A stretch of DNA of 64,000 bases from Flavobacterium sharifuzzamanii (GCF_003254585.1 NZ_QJGZ01000035.1:308003-372002), one strand, 5' to 3'; counted from the stretch's first letter, positions 17,168 through 25,415 are shown. Notes: generated by a model not told the origin, from the letters alone. Numbers and translations: made by a program.

Positions 17168-20100
17168 TTAGAATTTGACATTAAGCGAAAAACCATAGTT
17201 TCTTGTCAATGGCATAGAAGCTCTCTCCATACCTTGAGCATTACTGTTTGAGTAATTTGACTCAGGATCGATGTTTGGAACTTTGTCATAAATAGTCCAT
17301 AAATTATGAGCAGAAAATGCTAAACTAACAGACTGGAATGGTGTTTTTTGCAAGTATGCTTTTGGGAAATTGTAAGCGAATGAAATTGCTCTAAGCTTAA
17401 CAAAATCAGCATCATAAACAAAGTTTGAGGTTACATCACTGTAACTTCTCCAGTAATCATAAGCCGAAACAGTTTTATTAACTGGGTTTCCGCTCACATC
17501 TGTTCCGCTTACCTGAACACCATTTTCACGACCTGGAAGTGTAATTTCAGATAATCCGTAACGTGTTCCTAACTGGTTTGTTGCAGAATAGATTTCTCCT
17601 CCAAATTTCGCATCAACAAAAACTGAAAGTGTAAAACTTTTGTATGAAAAATCATTTGAAAGTCCCATAGACATTGGCGCAACACCTTGCCCTGCAATGA
17701 TTAAATTTCCTCTTAAGAATTTACCATTTGTATCCAAAACAATATTTCCGTTTGCATCTCTTAAATAGTCGTATGCTTTAATAACTCCAAAAGGCTGTCC
17801 TTTTTCTAGAACGACATTAGCTCTTCCGTCTCTGTTTCCTTCTAATGTTTTTGTTGTGATTTTATCAGAAAGATTTAAAACTTCACTATCGTTGTAAGCA
17901 AAATTATAACCTACATTCCAAGAAAAACTTGGCGTCTTAACAGCTTTCACATTAACAGCAAACTCCACCCCTTTGTTTAGGATTTCTCCAACGTTGATTT
18001 TTGTAGTTCTATAACCAGAAGCCTGAGAAACATCAGCATCGGTAATATCATTCGTTGTCTTTTTGCTATAGAAAGTCAAATCTGTACTCACTCTGTTATT
18101 GAAGAATGTATTCTCGAAACCAAACTCAATTGTACTTACATTATAAGGTTTTAAAGTTCTGTTTGGAATTGTTTCTCCATTTACACCCAAAATTGGCTGT
18201 CCTAATGAATCTGTCTGTCCGTCTGGCGTTGTGTAAGTCAATGCTAAAGCATAAGCATCTGGCAATGCACCTCCAACGTTACCCCAACCTGCTCTAATCT
18301 TACCATAAGAAATCCATTCTGGAAGACCGATTACTTCAGAATAAATAAAACTTGAACTTACAGAAGGATAAAAAGTACTATTGTTTGAAGGATCTAAAGT
18401 TGAAAACCAGTCTTCACGGCCTGTTAAGCTAAGAAACAAGTAATCTTTGTATCCAAGATCTGCAGAATAGAAAAGAGAATTCACTTCACTTTCTGAGAAT
18501 AATTTTTCAGTTTTATCAGGCTGCGTATTTCCGTAGAAATATTTGAATGGAACGATAAAATTGTTTCCTTTCATTTTGATACCGCTGTATCTGTTATGCT
18601 GACGGTTTGCTCCAATAAAAGCATCTAATGAAAGATCTTTAGCAATATCTCCTTTGTAGCCTAAGAAACCAGAAGCATTTACTTCAGAACGAGTTTCGAT
18701 TCTGTTTTCGATAGATCCGCCTGGGTTATAATTTATTCCAGTAGGCTCAATTTCAGTATATTCATAATTAACATCATCAATACCAATAACAGCTTTAGCA
18801 TAAATTTTGTCTGTAATGTTATAGTTTACTTTTGCCGAACCGATAAAACGCTTTCTAAGATCGTCGTTTAATGGAGATTTCGTAGCAAAATAAGGGTTTG
18901 TATGATATACGTTTGCTCCCAAAAAGTCTTCTTCACCTCCGTTAGCATCGTAAGGATTGCTTAACCATCTAATATCTGAACCTGGAGTCATGAAAGTAGT
19001 AGGAAAAGAAGGGTTTCTTGGTGAATCATTTAAGTATGGACGATTATGGCTTTTTTCAGAAATATATTGAGCATTACTTTCAATGCTGATTCTTTTATTT
19101 GGAGCCGAGTTTAAGCTCAAAGCCACGTTATTTCTTCCGAAAGTAGTTTCTGGCATAATAGATTCATCTTTAGTATTTCCGAAAGACAATCTAAAGTTAG
19201 TAGATTCATTTCCTCCAGAAATTGCTAAAGTATTACTGAAAGAATATCCAGTTCTGTAGAAATTCTCCACATTATCTTTTCCGTAAGCCTGATAAGGTCT
19301 TGTTTTTCCATCAAGTGATAATGAAGGCGTACCGTCATACTTATCTCCCCATGCAAAATAATAAGAATCTCTAAGTTCCTGTAAATTGTTAAATCTAGTT
19401 GGCACACCACTCGCATTTGGAGCTCCAGCACCGTATTGATCCTGCCATTTCAAAAGGCTTGCAGGTGTATTGAAAGCAGAATTTGTACTGAAATCTACTC
19501 CAATTCCTGTTCCGTTTTTACCTTTTTTAGTTGTGATTAAGATAACACCATTTGATCCTCTGTACCCATAAAGAGCAGAAGCCGCACTACCTTTTAATAC
19601 AGACATCGAAGCGATATCGTCTGGATTAAAAGACGACATACCATCTCCTTTATCGGCACCTCCCCACATTCCGGCATTTCCCTGCTGTGTATTATCGATC
19701 GGAATTCCGTCAACAACATACAACGGCTGATTAAGACCAGATGCAGAAGTTGCTCCACGAATTACCACACGGCTAGAACCTGAAGGTCCTGTAACTGGCG
19801 CCGAAACGTTTACTCCGGCAATTTTACCTTGAAGAGCGTTTCCTAAGTTAATTTCTTTATTTTTTGTCAGATCCTCGCCTTTTAGTTCTCCAACTGCGTA
19901 ACCTAAACTTTTCTTTTGTTTTTTAACTCCAAATGAAGTTACAACAACATCTTTTAATTCTTGCGTAGTTTCAACTAATGTAACTGCAACTCTTGTATCT
20001 TTTTCTTGCACTGCCACTGATTGTGACTGAAACCCTATAGAAGATACATTTAAGGTAACTTTTCCTTCAGGAACATTCATTCTAAATCGGCCTTCGGCGT

Positions 20101-20260
20101 CTGTAATAGAACTAAATGGTTTTCCTTGAACTTCGATTGATGCACCGACAATTCCCTTGTTCTCTGCATCTGTAACTATACCGGTTATTAATCGATTTTG
20201 CGCGGCAGCACTCAAACTGCTAAGCAATATCACTCCTAACACTGCTAATATTCGTCTCAT
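17168..20260 (-). CDS. SusC/RagA-family TonB-dependent glycan transporter
   Basis: A 1030-residue outer-membrane protein. After the signal peptide (MRRILAVLGVILLSSLSAAAQ) comes a CarboxypepD_reg-like domain (ITGIVTDAENKGIVGASIEVQG, about residues 25-100). A TonB-box-like region and plug domain follow, with the characteristic VVIRGATSASGLNQPLYVVDGIPID and SMSVLKGSAASALYGYRGSNGVILITTKKG. A long beta barrel ends in the aromatic LTRNYGFSLNVKF. It imports oligosaccharides across the outer membrane together with the SusD lid encoded 11 bp downstream. It is the first gene of the mannosidase operon; a LacI-type operator lies 145 bp upstream of its start. Confidence 0.96.
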   Translation of the reverse strand: MRRILAVLGVILLSSLSAAAQNRLITGIVTDAENKGIVGASIEVQGKPFSSITDAEGRFRMNVPEGKVTLNVSSIGFQSQSVAVQEKDTRVAVTLVETTQELKDVVVTSFGVKKQKKSLGYAVGELKGEDLTKNKEINLGNALQGKIAGVNVSAPVTGPSGSSRVVIRGATSASGLNQPLYVVDGIPIDNTQQGNAGMWGGADKGDGMSSFNPDDIASMSVLKGSAASALYGYRGSNGVILITTKKGKNGTGIGVDFSTNSAFNTPASLLKWQDQYGAGAPNASGVPTRFNNLQELRDSYYFAWGDKYDGTPSLSLDGKTRPYQAYGKDNVENFYRTGYSFSNTLAISGGNESTNFRLSFGNTKDESIMPETTFGRNNVALSLNSAPNKRISIESNAQYISEKSHNRPYLNDSPRNPSFPTTFMTPGSDIRWLSNPYDANGGEEDFLGANVYHTNPYFATKSPLNDDLRKRFIGSAKVNYNITDKIYAKAVIGIDDVNYEYTEIEPTGINYNPGGSIENRIETRSEVNASGFLGYKGDIAKDLSLDAFIGANRQHNRYSGIKMKGNNFIVPFKYFYGNTQPDKTEKLFSESEVNSLFYSADLGYKDYLFLSLTGREDWFSTLDPSNNSTFYPSVSSSFIYSEVIGLPEWISYGKIRAGWGNVGGALPDAYALALTYTTPDGQTDSLGQPILGVNGETIPNRTLKPYNVSTIEFGFENTFFNNRVSTDLTFYSKKTTNDITDADVSQASGYRTTKINVGEILNKGVEFAVNVKAVKTPSFSWNVGYNFAYNDSEVLNLSDKITTKTLEGNRDGRANVVLEKGQPFGVIKAYDYLRDANGNIVLDTNGKFLRGNLIIAGQGVAPMSMGLSNDFSYKSFTLSVFVDAKFGGEIYSATNQLGTRYGLSEITLPGRENGVQVSGTDVSGNPVNKTVSAYDYWRSYSDVTSNFVYDADFVKLRAISFAYNFPKAYLQKTPFQSVSLAFSAHNLWTIYDKVPNIDPESNYSNSNAQGMERASMPLTRNYGFSLNVKF

Positions 20261-20404
20261 AAGCGTTTTTTTGGTTATTGGTTTTGATTTTGTTTTGTTG
20301 ATTTGATCTGTTGTTTGTTTTTAAATAATTAATAAAAAATTGTACTCTGTTTGCAATATCACGACAAGCAGCTTTTTTGAATTGCTGCTGTATTTTTATT
20401 CTTA

Positions 20405-20418
20405 CTAAATCGTTTTAG
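20405..20418 (-). promoter_or_regulatory. Candidate LacI-family operator upstream of susC
   Basis: CTAAATC/GTTTTAG is a 14-bp palindrome with a central CG and one mismatched pair, the typical form of LacI-family operators. The same consensus, CTAAAAC/GTTTTAG, occurs with one different mismatch upstream of the lacI gene itself. It lies 145 bp before the susC start, in the gap between lacI and susC. No clear TANNTTTG box is seen for susC. Confidence 0.6.
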
Positions 20419-20460
20419 TGAAATGATTAAAAAAAAGCCTCAACTTTTTTAATTCAATTT

Positions 20461-21471
20461 TTAAACTGATTCCCTGACAATTAAAGTTCCTCTCTTGAGA
20501 ACTTTTTCAATTTTGAAATCTTCAAAGTTTGTCATCTGACTCATTAACAGCTGTATCGATTTGACAGCAATTTCTTCAATGGGCTGCGCAATGACTGAGA
20601 TTGTTGGTGTATGCAATTTGAAGCTGTCATGATCATCAAAGCTTATAACAGAAACGTCTTCGGGAATTTTATATTTCAAAGTCCTGAAAGCCTGGAGTCC
20701 TGCAAGCCCGAGATAGTTGGCTGAAAAAAGAACCGCATCTATCTCTTTATTTTTCTTAAAGAAATTTACTATCGCATCAATTCTGCTTTGTTCACTTATA
20801 TGATAATCTAGATGAAGCGTGTAATTTTCGTTATAAATTCCTTCTTCTTTTAACGCATCTACATAACCTTTTTCTCTTAATTTCATCTGAATCATTCCTG
20901 ATTCATTATTCACAACGGCAATATTCTTTTTTCCTTTGCCGATTAAAAATTTAGTAGCTGAGTAAGATCCTTCATAATTATCCATTAGAACGTGACTTAC
21001 TTTTTGATTGGCAAAATATCGGTCGATTAAAACCACTGGCTTTTGAAGTTTTAAAAGCTGGCCGATTGTTTTCTCTAAATTTCGAGTCGGTGTAATAATA
21101 AAACCTTCAACATTTGCTTGTAAAAGACTTTGTACAAGCTCTTCTGAACGATTATTATCATCACCCGTACTACAGTAAAAAACTCTGTAATCTATATTTT
21201 TTGCTTCATCTTCTATAACTCTCGCCAAATCTGCAAAAAACTGATTGGAAATATCTTCTACAATAAGTCCGATCGATCTTGTTTTTCCTGTTCTCAAACT
21301 GCTCGCAATCATGCTTGGCTTATATTGCAGTTTTTGCGCTACATCCTGAACCTTTTTGATTACAGTTGGACTAATAGCCATTTTTTCGCCTTTTCCGTTG
21401 ATAACAAAAGACACAGTAGAAATAGAAACTTCTGCTTGTTTAGCAATATCTCTAATTGTAATCTTTTTCAT
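20461..21471 (-). CDS. LacI-family transcriptional regulator of the mannosidase locus
   Basis: A 336-residue repressor. The N-terminal HTH (ITIRDIAKQAEVSISTVSFVI, residues 3-23) and hinge helix (YKPSMIASSLRTGKT) are classic LacI family. The periplasmic-binding-like effector domain starts at SIGLIVEDISNQFFADLARVIEDEA. It stands alone between its own palindromic operator (61 bp upstream of its start) and the operator upstream of susC, so control of both itself and the polysaccharide locus is likely. LacI regulators of polysaccharide loci sense a mono- or disaccharide product; here mannose or a manno-oligosaccharide would fit. Most SusCD loci use HTCS, ECF-sigma or SusR-type regulators, so LacI control is less usual. 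Confidence 0.93.
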   Translation of the reverse strand: MKKITIRDIAKQAEVSISTVSFVINGKGEKMAISPTVIKKVQDVAQKLQYKPSMIASSLRTGKTRSIGLIVEDISNQFFADLARVIEDEAKNIDYRVFYCSTGDDNNRSEELVQSLLQANVEGFIITPTRNLEKTIGQLLKLQKPVVLIDRYFANQKVSHVLMDNYEGSYSATKFLIGKGKKNIAVVNNESGMIQMKLREKGYVDALKEEGIYNENYTLHLDYHISEQSRIDAIVNFFKKNKEIDAVLFSANYLGLAGLQAFRTLKYKIPEDVSVISFDDHDSFKLHTPTISVIAQPIEEIAVKSIQLLMSQMTNFEDFKIEKVLKRGTLIVRESV

Positions 21472-21508
21472 CTGGCAACAAATTTATTTTTGAATACTTA
21501 GTACATCG

Positions 21509-21545
21509 CAAATATATGCAACTACAGTTTACAAAAACGTTTTAG
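21509..21545 (-). promoter_or_regulatory. lacI promoter with overlapping LacI-type operator
   Basis: On the minus strand a perfect TATATTTG (-7 type box, seen as CAAATATA at 21509-21516) is preceded by CAAAAAC/GTTTTAG at 21532-21545, a 14-bp near-palindrome with central CG. The operator covers the region where the -33 box should be, so binding would block transcription of lacI (autoregulation). The spacing to the CAA at 21532-21534 is about 15 bp, slightly short. Confidence 0.55.
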
Positions 21546-21771
21546 TAAAATTTTTTTTCAATAAATCTCTTTTTTAACGCCAAAATAAAACGAAAAATTT
21601 AGCAAATACTAGATTTTACTAAGTTATTGTCATTTTGACTTTTATGATGGATTTTATGATTTTTATACTGTTTTAGCTGTATTTTGATAGAGTTTTTAAC
21701 AATATCGAATGTTCCTTTTTTACAAAAACTTAAAAAATTTTACAATTGTTTGGAATATTCTTTCTCTGCAT

Positions 21772-21800
21772 AAAAAAAACCGATTAGTTTCCTAATCGGT
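21772..21800 (-). terminator. Terminator of the leftward repressor genes
   Basis: ACCGATTAG and CTAATCGGT pair around a TTTC loop; on the minus strand they are followed by a run of T (AAAAAAAA at about 21772-21779 on plus). It ends leftward transcription from the HTH genes and marks the left limit of the phage-like block. The rest of 21472-21911 is AT-rich and contains no other recognisable feature. Confidence 0.75.
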
Positions 21801-21911
21801 CTTCTTTAAACTCATTCATATATTTTAGACTTTCTCACAAGCCTTATAATTCTCTAATTAAAATCATAAACAACACATCAAATTAGAGTTTTTATTAACT
21901 TCTAAAAGGAA

Positions 21912-22376
21912 TTATTTAACTGATTTCTTGATAAATAAATTCTCTATTTCATCGATAATTTTTAGTCCTTCGGCAATTTCTTTTGCTGTCTGAGTCTTTT
22001 TTACATTTGTTTGTAGCGACAAAAACTCTATTTTACCTTTATAAAATTCTATTTGCTCTGATAAGAACTCAAGTTTTTCTTTTAAAAGATTATTCTCGGC
22101 TTTCAATGTTTTAATTAGCAAATCCTGATCTTGACTAAAACTTTTCGAATCTTCAATATTGTAACTTCCAATTTCAGCATTTTCAGAAAGCAAGTATTCA
22201 AAACTTATTTCAAACAAGTCATGCAACTTAACTATAAAATCAAGCTTTGGCATAGTTTCTTTCCTATAATTTCGAATGTTTGCCTCACTTGTATTCATTG
22301 CCTTCGCAAATGAACTATTGTTTCCCTTAAATTCTTTAACTGCTATATCATCAATCTTTTCATTTATCGTGCTCAT
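21912..22376 (-). CDS. Phage-type HTH regulator with C-terminal coiled coil
   Basis: A 154-residue protein. Residues 1-65 read as a lambda-repressor-like HTH (FAKAMNTSEANIRNYRKETMPKLDFIVKLHDLF). Residues of about 85-130 form a leucine-rich coiled coil (LLIKTLKAENNLLKEKLEFL), which would allow dimerisation; there is no peptidase domain. A direct pair of TTCGA-type half-sites 12 bp apart lies 37 bp upstream of its start. The same paired motif recurs three times before the second early cassette (26.08, 26.24 and 26.27 kb). I therefore infer that it represses itself and that cassette. It sits 131 bp after the S24 repressor gene on the same strand and ends at a terminator. Confidence 0.75.
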   Translation of the reverse strand: MSTINEKIDDIAVKEFKGNNSSFAKAMNTSEANIRNYRKETMPKLDFIVKLHDLFEISFEYLLSENAEIGSYNIEDSKSFSQDQDLLIKTLKAENNLLKEKLEFLSEQIEFYKGKIEFLSLQTNVKKTQTAKEIAEGLKIIDEIENLFIKKSVK

Positions 22377-22412
22377 CTAAAAAAAGTGTTACGAAATAAT
22401 ACCTCAAAAAGA

Positions 22413-22430
22413 TTCGATATTGGTTTCGGA
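22413..22430. promoter_or_regulatory. Candidate operator of the coiled-coil HTH regulator
   Basis: TTCGATATTGGTTTCGGA holds two TTCG half-sites whose starts are 12 bp apart, the same spacing as in three sites between 26078 and 26283. A separate shared 13-mer, TTACGAAATAATA, lies at 22389-22401 and again at 26309-26321. Both sit just upstream of the HTH gene and fit autoregulation. Confidence 0.5.
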
Positions 22431-22507
22431 TTATTAACAAATTTAAAAAAAATAACAGAATATGATTTTTTAAAGAAACCATATTTCTTATTATAAATTA
22501 ATTCTTT

Positions 22508-23191
22508 TTACATCATTGTATTGATTCGAATACTAGCTTTTATAAGTGCTAGAGCCGAAATTTTTGAAATATGGATATCTTTTGGCTGATGATGCGAATT
22601 CTGGCTTACCAATTTCACATACTCCATCCCCTGATCAGATTTCTGAACATATTTTACTGTAATGTATTCTTCCCAATCATTTAATTTTACACTTAAAAGA
22701 TACATTTCGCCAAAAAAGATATTTTCAAATTCAGTTTCCTTATACAGTACAATATCTCCTGATTTCAATAACGGATACATGCTATCTCCTGTAACCGAAA
22801 TTGCTCCGTCACATTTTGGCAGGTTCGGAATTTTTATCGTATCCAAAACCCTTTGTGGTTCACCGCTGTTGAATAACTCTCTTAATCCGGCAACAGCTTC
22901 TAAATCATATAATGGAATTTCTTGATTTACATGAATTGCGTCGGCAGTTTTTCTATCATTCTTCATAATCATGACACTCGTGTTATCTTCTTTAATCATA
23001 GGTCCATTTCCCGTTAAAAGCCACTCAGAATTTATTTCAGGATAGTAGTGTAAAATTTTACACGCCTTATCTGTTCCCATATTACTACTATTGTCTAAAA
23101 ACTTATTTGAAAAACCCAAATCGTTACAAAACTTATACTTAGTAATCCCTTTATAATCAAGGTACTCTCTCATCCTATCAGTTGACCCCAT
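22508..23191 (-). CDS. CI-like phage repressor with S24 (LexA-type) self-cleaving domain
   Basis: A 227-residue repressor. The N-terminal HTH covers about residues 1-65. The C-terminal S24 peptidase domain has the catalytic serine S137 (VTGDSMYP) and the general-base lysine K180 (ITVKYVQ). A likely cleavage bond is Ala101-Gly102 (EAVAGLREL). Distances from cleavage site to Ser (36) and Ser to Lys (43) are close to lambda CI (38 and 43), so RecA-stimulated self-cleavage and SOS induction are predicted. A perfect palindrome, GTGTAAAATTTTACAC, lies inside its coding sequence, and a one-base variant sits in the rightward early promoter. It is divergent from the rightward genes, as in a classic phage genetic switch. 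Confidence 0.9.
   Translation of the reverse strand: MGSTDRMREYLDYKGITKYKFCNDLGFSNKFLDNSSNMGTDKACKILHYYPEINSEWLLTGNGPMIKEDNTSVMIMKNDRKTADAIHVNQEIPLYDLEAVAGLRELFNSGEPQRVLDTIKIPNLPKCDGAISVTGDSMYPLLKSGDIVLYKETEFENIFFGEMYLLSVKLNDWEEYITVKYVQKSDQGMEYVKLVSQNSHHQPKDIHISKISALALIKASIRINTMM
23048..23063. promoter_or_regulatory. Intragenic operator-like palindrome in the S24 repressor gene
   Basis: GTGTAAAATTTTACAC is a perfect 16-bp palindrome inside the repressor coding sequence (codons for about residues 44-48). Its core TGTAAAATTTTACA differs by one base from the sequence lying between the -33 and -7 boxes of the rightward promoter. It could be an auto-regulatory site or a looping partner. Confidence 0.5.
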
Positions 23192-23219
23192 AAAAAAGCG
23201 TATTTTTTTACGTTAAAAA

Positions 23220-23252
23220 TTTGTTTTGATGTATAATTTTACATTATATTTG
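23220..23252 (+). promoter_or_regulatory. Rightward early promoter with embedded repressor operator
   Basis: TTTG (23220-23223), a 21-bp spacer and a perfect TATATTTG -7 box (23245-23252) give a good Bacteroidota promoter. The spacer contains TGTATAATTTTACA (23230-23243), an inverted repeat TGTA...TACA. Repressor bound there would occlude the promoter. About 240 nt of untranslated, A-rich leader follow to the first start at 23494; I see no other signal in it. Confidence 0.7.
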
Positions 23253-23493
23253 CAAAGTAAAGAAAAATAAATTTTAAAAACAATAGAAATTTTAACAAAT
23301 TCATGCAACACACAATTTACCGCATCAACACAACAAGAGTACAAAAACATAAAAATCAGTTAATTAAACAACAAAAAACACGACAAAACAAAGCTCTTTA
23401 ATCCACTACGCTGATTAGGAATAAAACTACGAAACAAGCGTAATATTAATCACGAATCATACTAATCACAATTTACATAAAAACTTAAAGAAT

Positions 23494-23631
23494 ATGAACG
23501 CGAGTCAAATCAAAGAGAAAATTCAGGAACTAGAAAGTTGGCTTATCGAGAACCCTACTAGTCCTGAGAGAAATTTAATAGAATCAGATATTAAAACATT
23601 AAAAACCTTATTAAATAAAAATTATGAATAA
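23494..23631 (+). CDS. Small early protein A1 (45 aa), paralogue of A2
   Basis: A 45-residue, mainly helical protein beginning MNASQIKEKIQELESWLIEN. It is the first gene after the early promoter and overlaps the next gene by 8 bp (ATGAATAA). A clear paralogue lies at 26379-26519, sharing the pattern IxEKIQELESWL..NPxSxERNLIExDxKxLKTxL and the same 8-bp overlap with a paralogous downstream gene. Conservation of sequence and arrangement in two diverged copies supports it being a real gene despite its size. Function unknown. Confidence 0.7.
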   Translation: MNASQIKEKIQELESWLIENPTSPERNLIESDIKTLKTLLNKNYE

Positions 23632-23902
23632 AAGCCAAATCGAAGCACGAATTGCCCAATTATATCTGGCACTTCAATATTGTTCTGAACGAACTAAAAC
23701 TTTTACAGCCGGAGAAAGGATCTGCATCAATCAGGAACGTTTTCAATGGATGCATATTTTGGATGACGAAACCGCTTCTCCACGTCCCGTTCCAAAAAAC
23801 ATTGAAAACAAATTAAAAGAGGTCTCAAAACTTGCCTTAAAGCACAATTTTAAACCTTATTACGGCGACCCTTTTAAAGATGAAATTATACTGTACAACT
23901 AA
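23624..23902 (+). CDS. Small early phage protein B1 (92 aa), paralogue of B2
   Basis: A 92-residue soluble protein of unknown function. It shares an almost invariant core with the 97-residue protein at 26512-26805: RIAQLYxALQxCSE, then KTFTxGERICINQERFQWMHIL, then HFKPYYxDPF. The two differ by many synonymous changes, which indicates purifying selection on both. It overlaps the 45-aa gene by 8 bp and precedes a DUF3164 gene, so it belongs to the early replication/control region of a Mu-like Bacteroidota phage. No catalytic motif is recognised. Confidence 0.75.
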   Translation: MNKSQIEARIAQLYLALQYCSERTKTFTAGERICINQERFQWMHILDDETASPRPVPKNIENKLKEVSKLALKHNFKPYYGDPFKDEIILYN

Positions 23903-23930
23903 TTATTAATACATTAAAAAAACAACCATT

Positions 23931-24647
23931 ATGAACACTTCTTTAACAAACACAATCAACTCACCTATGGATTTATCTCAGTTTTCTGCTCAAGAATTAA
24001 AAGATGCTTTATACCGAATTGAAAATAAAAAAAATGAAGAGAGAGATGCTTACAAAAAACTAGTTGCAGAAACTATCCCTAAAGCACTTTCTAGATTGCA
24101 CGAAACATCAGAAATGATGAGAAACGCCAAAACTGAAACCTTTCAATTATTTGAAACTATTTTGGATTTAAAAAATCAAGTTTATGGTTTCAAAGAAAAA
24201 CAGATGTCACATACTTTTTCTAATGACAAAGAAGAAATTACAATTGGATACCGAATTAATGAGGGTTGGGACGACACGGTAACTATTGGGATTGAAAAGG
24301 TACAGAATTACATTTCTTCTCTTTCTACCAGCAAAGAAACAGCATCATTAGTAAAAATCGTTTTTAACCTCTTAAAAAAAGATGCCAAAGGAAATTTAAA
24401 AGGCTCAAGAGTCTTAGAACTTCAAAAACTAACGAAAGAATTTAACAATGAAGAATTTACTGATGGCGTAGAAATTATCGCTTCGTCTTTTAAACCTGTG
24501 CGCTCAAGCTGGTTTATAGAGGCAAGTAGAATAGACGATAATGGAGTTAGAACCAACATTCCGCTATCTATGTCTTCTGTGGATTTTTTACAAGGATATG
24601 CTTTTGACTTTTTTAATCAACAAAACAACCAAAACCATGCAGCCTAA
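23931..24647 (+). CDS. DUF3164 family protein (Mu-like phage)
   Basis: A 238-residue protein starting MNTSLTNTINSPMDLSQFSA. The first 110 residues are helical with many charged residues. The second half contains KEEITIGYRINEGWDDTVTIGIEKV, then FNLLKKDAKGNLKGSRVLELQKL, and ends in FKPVRSSWFIEAS. This order is characteristic of the DUF3164 family found in early regions of Mu-like transposable phages. Its molecular role is not established. It is the only gene in the first cassette without a counterpart in the second. The usual Mu neighbours MuA and MuB are not present in the window. Confidence 0.75.
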   Translation: MNTSLTNTINSPMDLSQFSAQELKDALYRIENKKNEERDAYKKLVAETIPKALSRLHETSEMMRNAKTETFQLFETILDLKNQVYGFKEKQMSHTFSNDKEEITIGYRINEGWDDTVTIGIEKVQNYISSLSTSKETASLVKIVFNLLKKDAKGNLKGSRVLELQKLTKEFNNEEFTDGVEIIASSFKPVRSSWFIEASRIDDNGVRTNIPLSMSSVDFLQGYAFDFFNQQNNQNHAA

Positions 24648-24804
24648 TAATGATTTTTACGCATCAGCTCTACTGGCATTATTACTCATAGCAACTAATT
24701 TAAAGCCTATTTTGACATTTCGAGAATGGCTAAGTTTCAAAATAAGCACAACTTTCAAACAGTATCAAAACGAACGCAAAAAGAGAATTGCTAACAGATC
24801 TTAA
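24637..24804 (+). CDS. Small membrane protein C1 (55 aa), paralogue of C2
   Basis: A 55-residue protein starting MQPNNDFYASALLALLLIAT with one hydrophobic segment, then a basic tail (KQYQNERKKR). The ATG at 24637 is chosen over an upstream in-frame ATG at 24541 because the extra 32 residues would overlap the DUF3164 gene and are absent from the paralogue at 26873-27040, which starts at the matching Met. The overlap with DUF3164 is 11 bp. The shared text NLKPIxTFREW between the copies supports reality. Function unknown; a small inner-membrane protein is likely. Confidence 0.65.
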   Translation: MQPNNDFYASALLALLLIATNLKPILTFREWLSFKISTTFKQYQNERKKRIANRS

Positions 24805-24915
24805 ATGCCCTGGACTATGATAAAACATCTCCTTCCAAAACGCTTTTCGTAGCAGAATAAGCAGTTTCATTAAAATTACTTTAATTCATTTATTTCAACA
24901 TTTAATCATTTTACT

Positions 24916-25155
24916 ATGCCTATATCCAATCAAAGAAGCTTGGGAATTCAGAAAAACAAATTACTTCGATATAAACTTATAAAAGAATTATATCAAAAAC
25001 ACAAAACTGAAGACATTCCTACTACGGTAGTCTGGCGTAAATACATCTACCCAATCTACCCCATATCACGAACTACATTATACGAAATCCTTTGTACTCC
25101 TATAACGATCGAACTGAAAAAAATTGAAGAATTAAGCCAGAAAGCTGCTTCATAA
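24916..25155 (+). CDS. Small conserved phage protein D1 (79 aa), near-identical to D2
   Basis: A 79-residue basic protein starting MPISNQRSLGIQKNKLLRYK. Over about 70 residues it is almost identical to the 81-residue protein at 27611-27856 (shared blocks KLIKELYQKHKTEDIPTTVVW and ISRTTLYEILCTPIT), while the DNA differs at many third positions. SRTTLYEILCTPI reads like a recognition helix region, so a small HTH DNA-binding protein is possible. It lies just before the first copy of the late promoter-like element (25184-25267). Its twin lies just before the second copy, so it may be linked to late-gene control. Confidence 0.7.
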   Translation: MPISNQRSLGIQKNKLLRYKLIKELYQKHKTEDIPTTVVWRKYIYPIYPISRTTLYEILCTPITIELKKIEELSQKAAS

Positions 25156-25183
25156 TTTTATGCATAAGCAAAACTTACTTTGC

Positions 25184-25267
25184 TGTACAAGATTGTAAAA
25201 ACTTCGAACATGAATGTTCAAATACCTTGCATTCTCTTTTATTAAGCATTTAAAGTCCACATCTTTG
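25184..25267 (+). promoter_or_regulatory. Late promoter-like element, copy A
   Basis: First of three related elements (others at 27950-28034 and 36764-36847). Shared landmarks are (T)GTACAA, then AATGTTCAA, ACCTTGCA, a T-rich tract and CATCTTTG. The distance from GTACAA to the final ATCTTTG box is the same (75 bp) as in copy C. A perfect inverted repeat, GAACAT/ATGTTC, lies at 25206-25219. It would start a transcript near 25274 that meets a terminator at 25379-25415. Confidence 0.6.
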
Positions 25268-25273
25268 TCTTCA

Positions 25274-25415
25274 CATTAGATTCACAAATTTTTGCAGTAA
25301 AAAGAGAAATCAAATCTCCACAAACAACTTAAAGACCAAAATCTTAAAAAAATACGTTCTCTTGACATTCCAGTATAGAAAAAGCCTGTAGCAATTTATT
25401 TCTTACAGGCTTTTT
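25274..25415 (+). ncRNA. Candidate short non-coding transcript from late element A
   Basis: The interval between the -7-like box of element A (ending 25267) and the terminator at 25379-25415 is about 140 nt and holds no credible open reading frame. The other two copies of the element drive long coding operons, so a short terminated transcript here could be a phage-encoded small RNA or a remnant promoter. The start position is inferred. Confidence 0.4.
25379..25415 (+). terminator. Rho-independent terminator
   Basis: AAAAAGCCTGTA pairs perfectly with TACAGGCTTTTT across a 13-nt loop, and is followed by CTTCT. It ends transcription from the first early cassette and from late element A. Between here and 25767 the DNA is very AT-rich with no recognisable feature. 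Confidence 0.85.

Noticed and set aside
23420..23480. Short repeated AATCAC-type words in the early leader, checked as a CRISPR or iteron array
   Set aside because: Only a few hexamers without regular spacing; no repeat-spacer structure and no cas genes.
24541..24636. N-terminal extension of the 55-aa membrane protein
   Set aside because: It overlaps the DUF3164 gene in another frame and has no counterpart in the paralogue at 26873.
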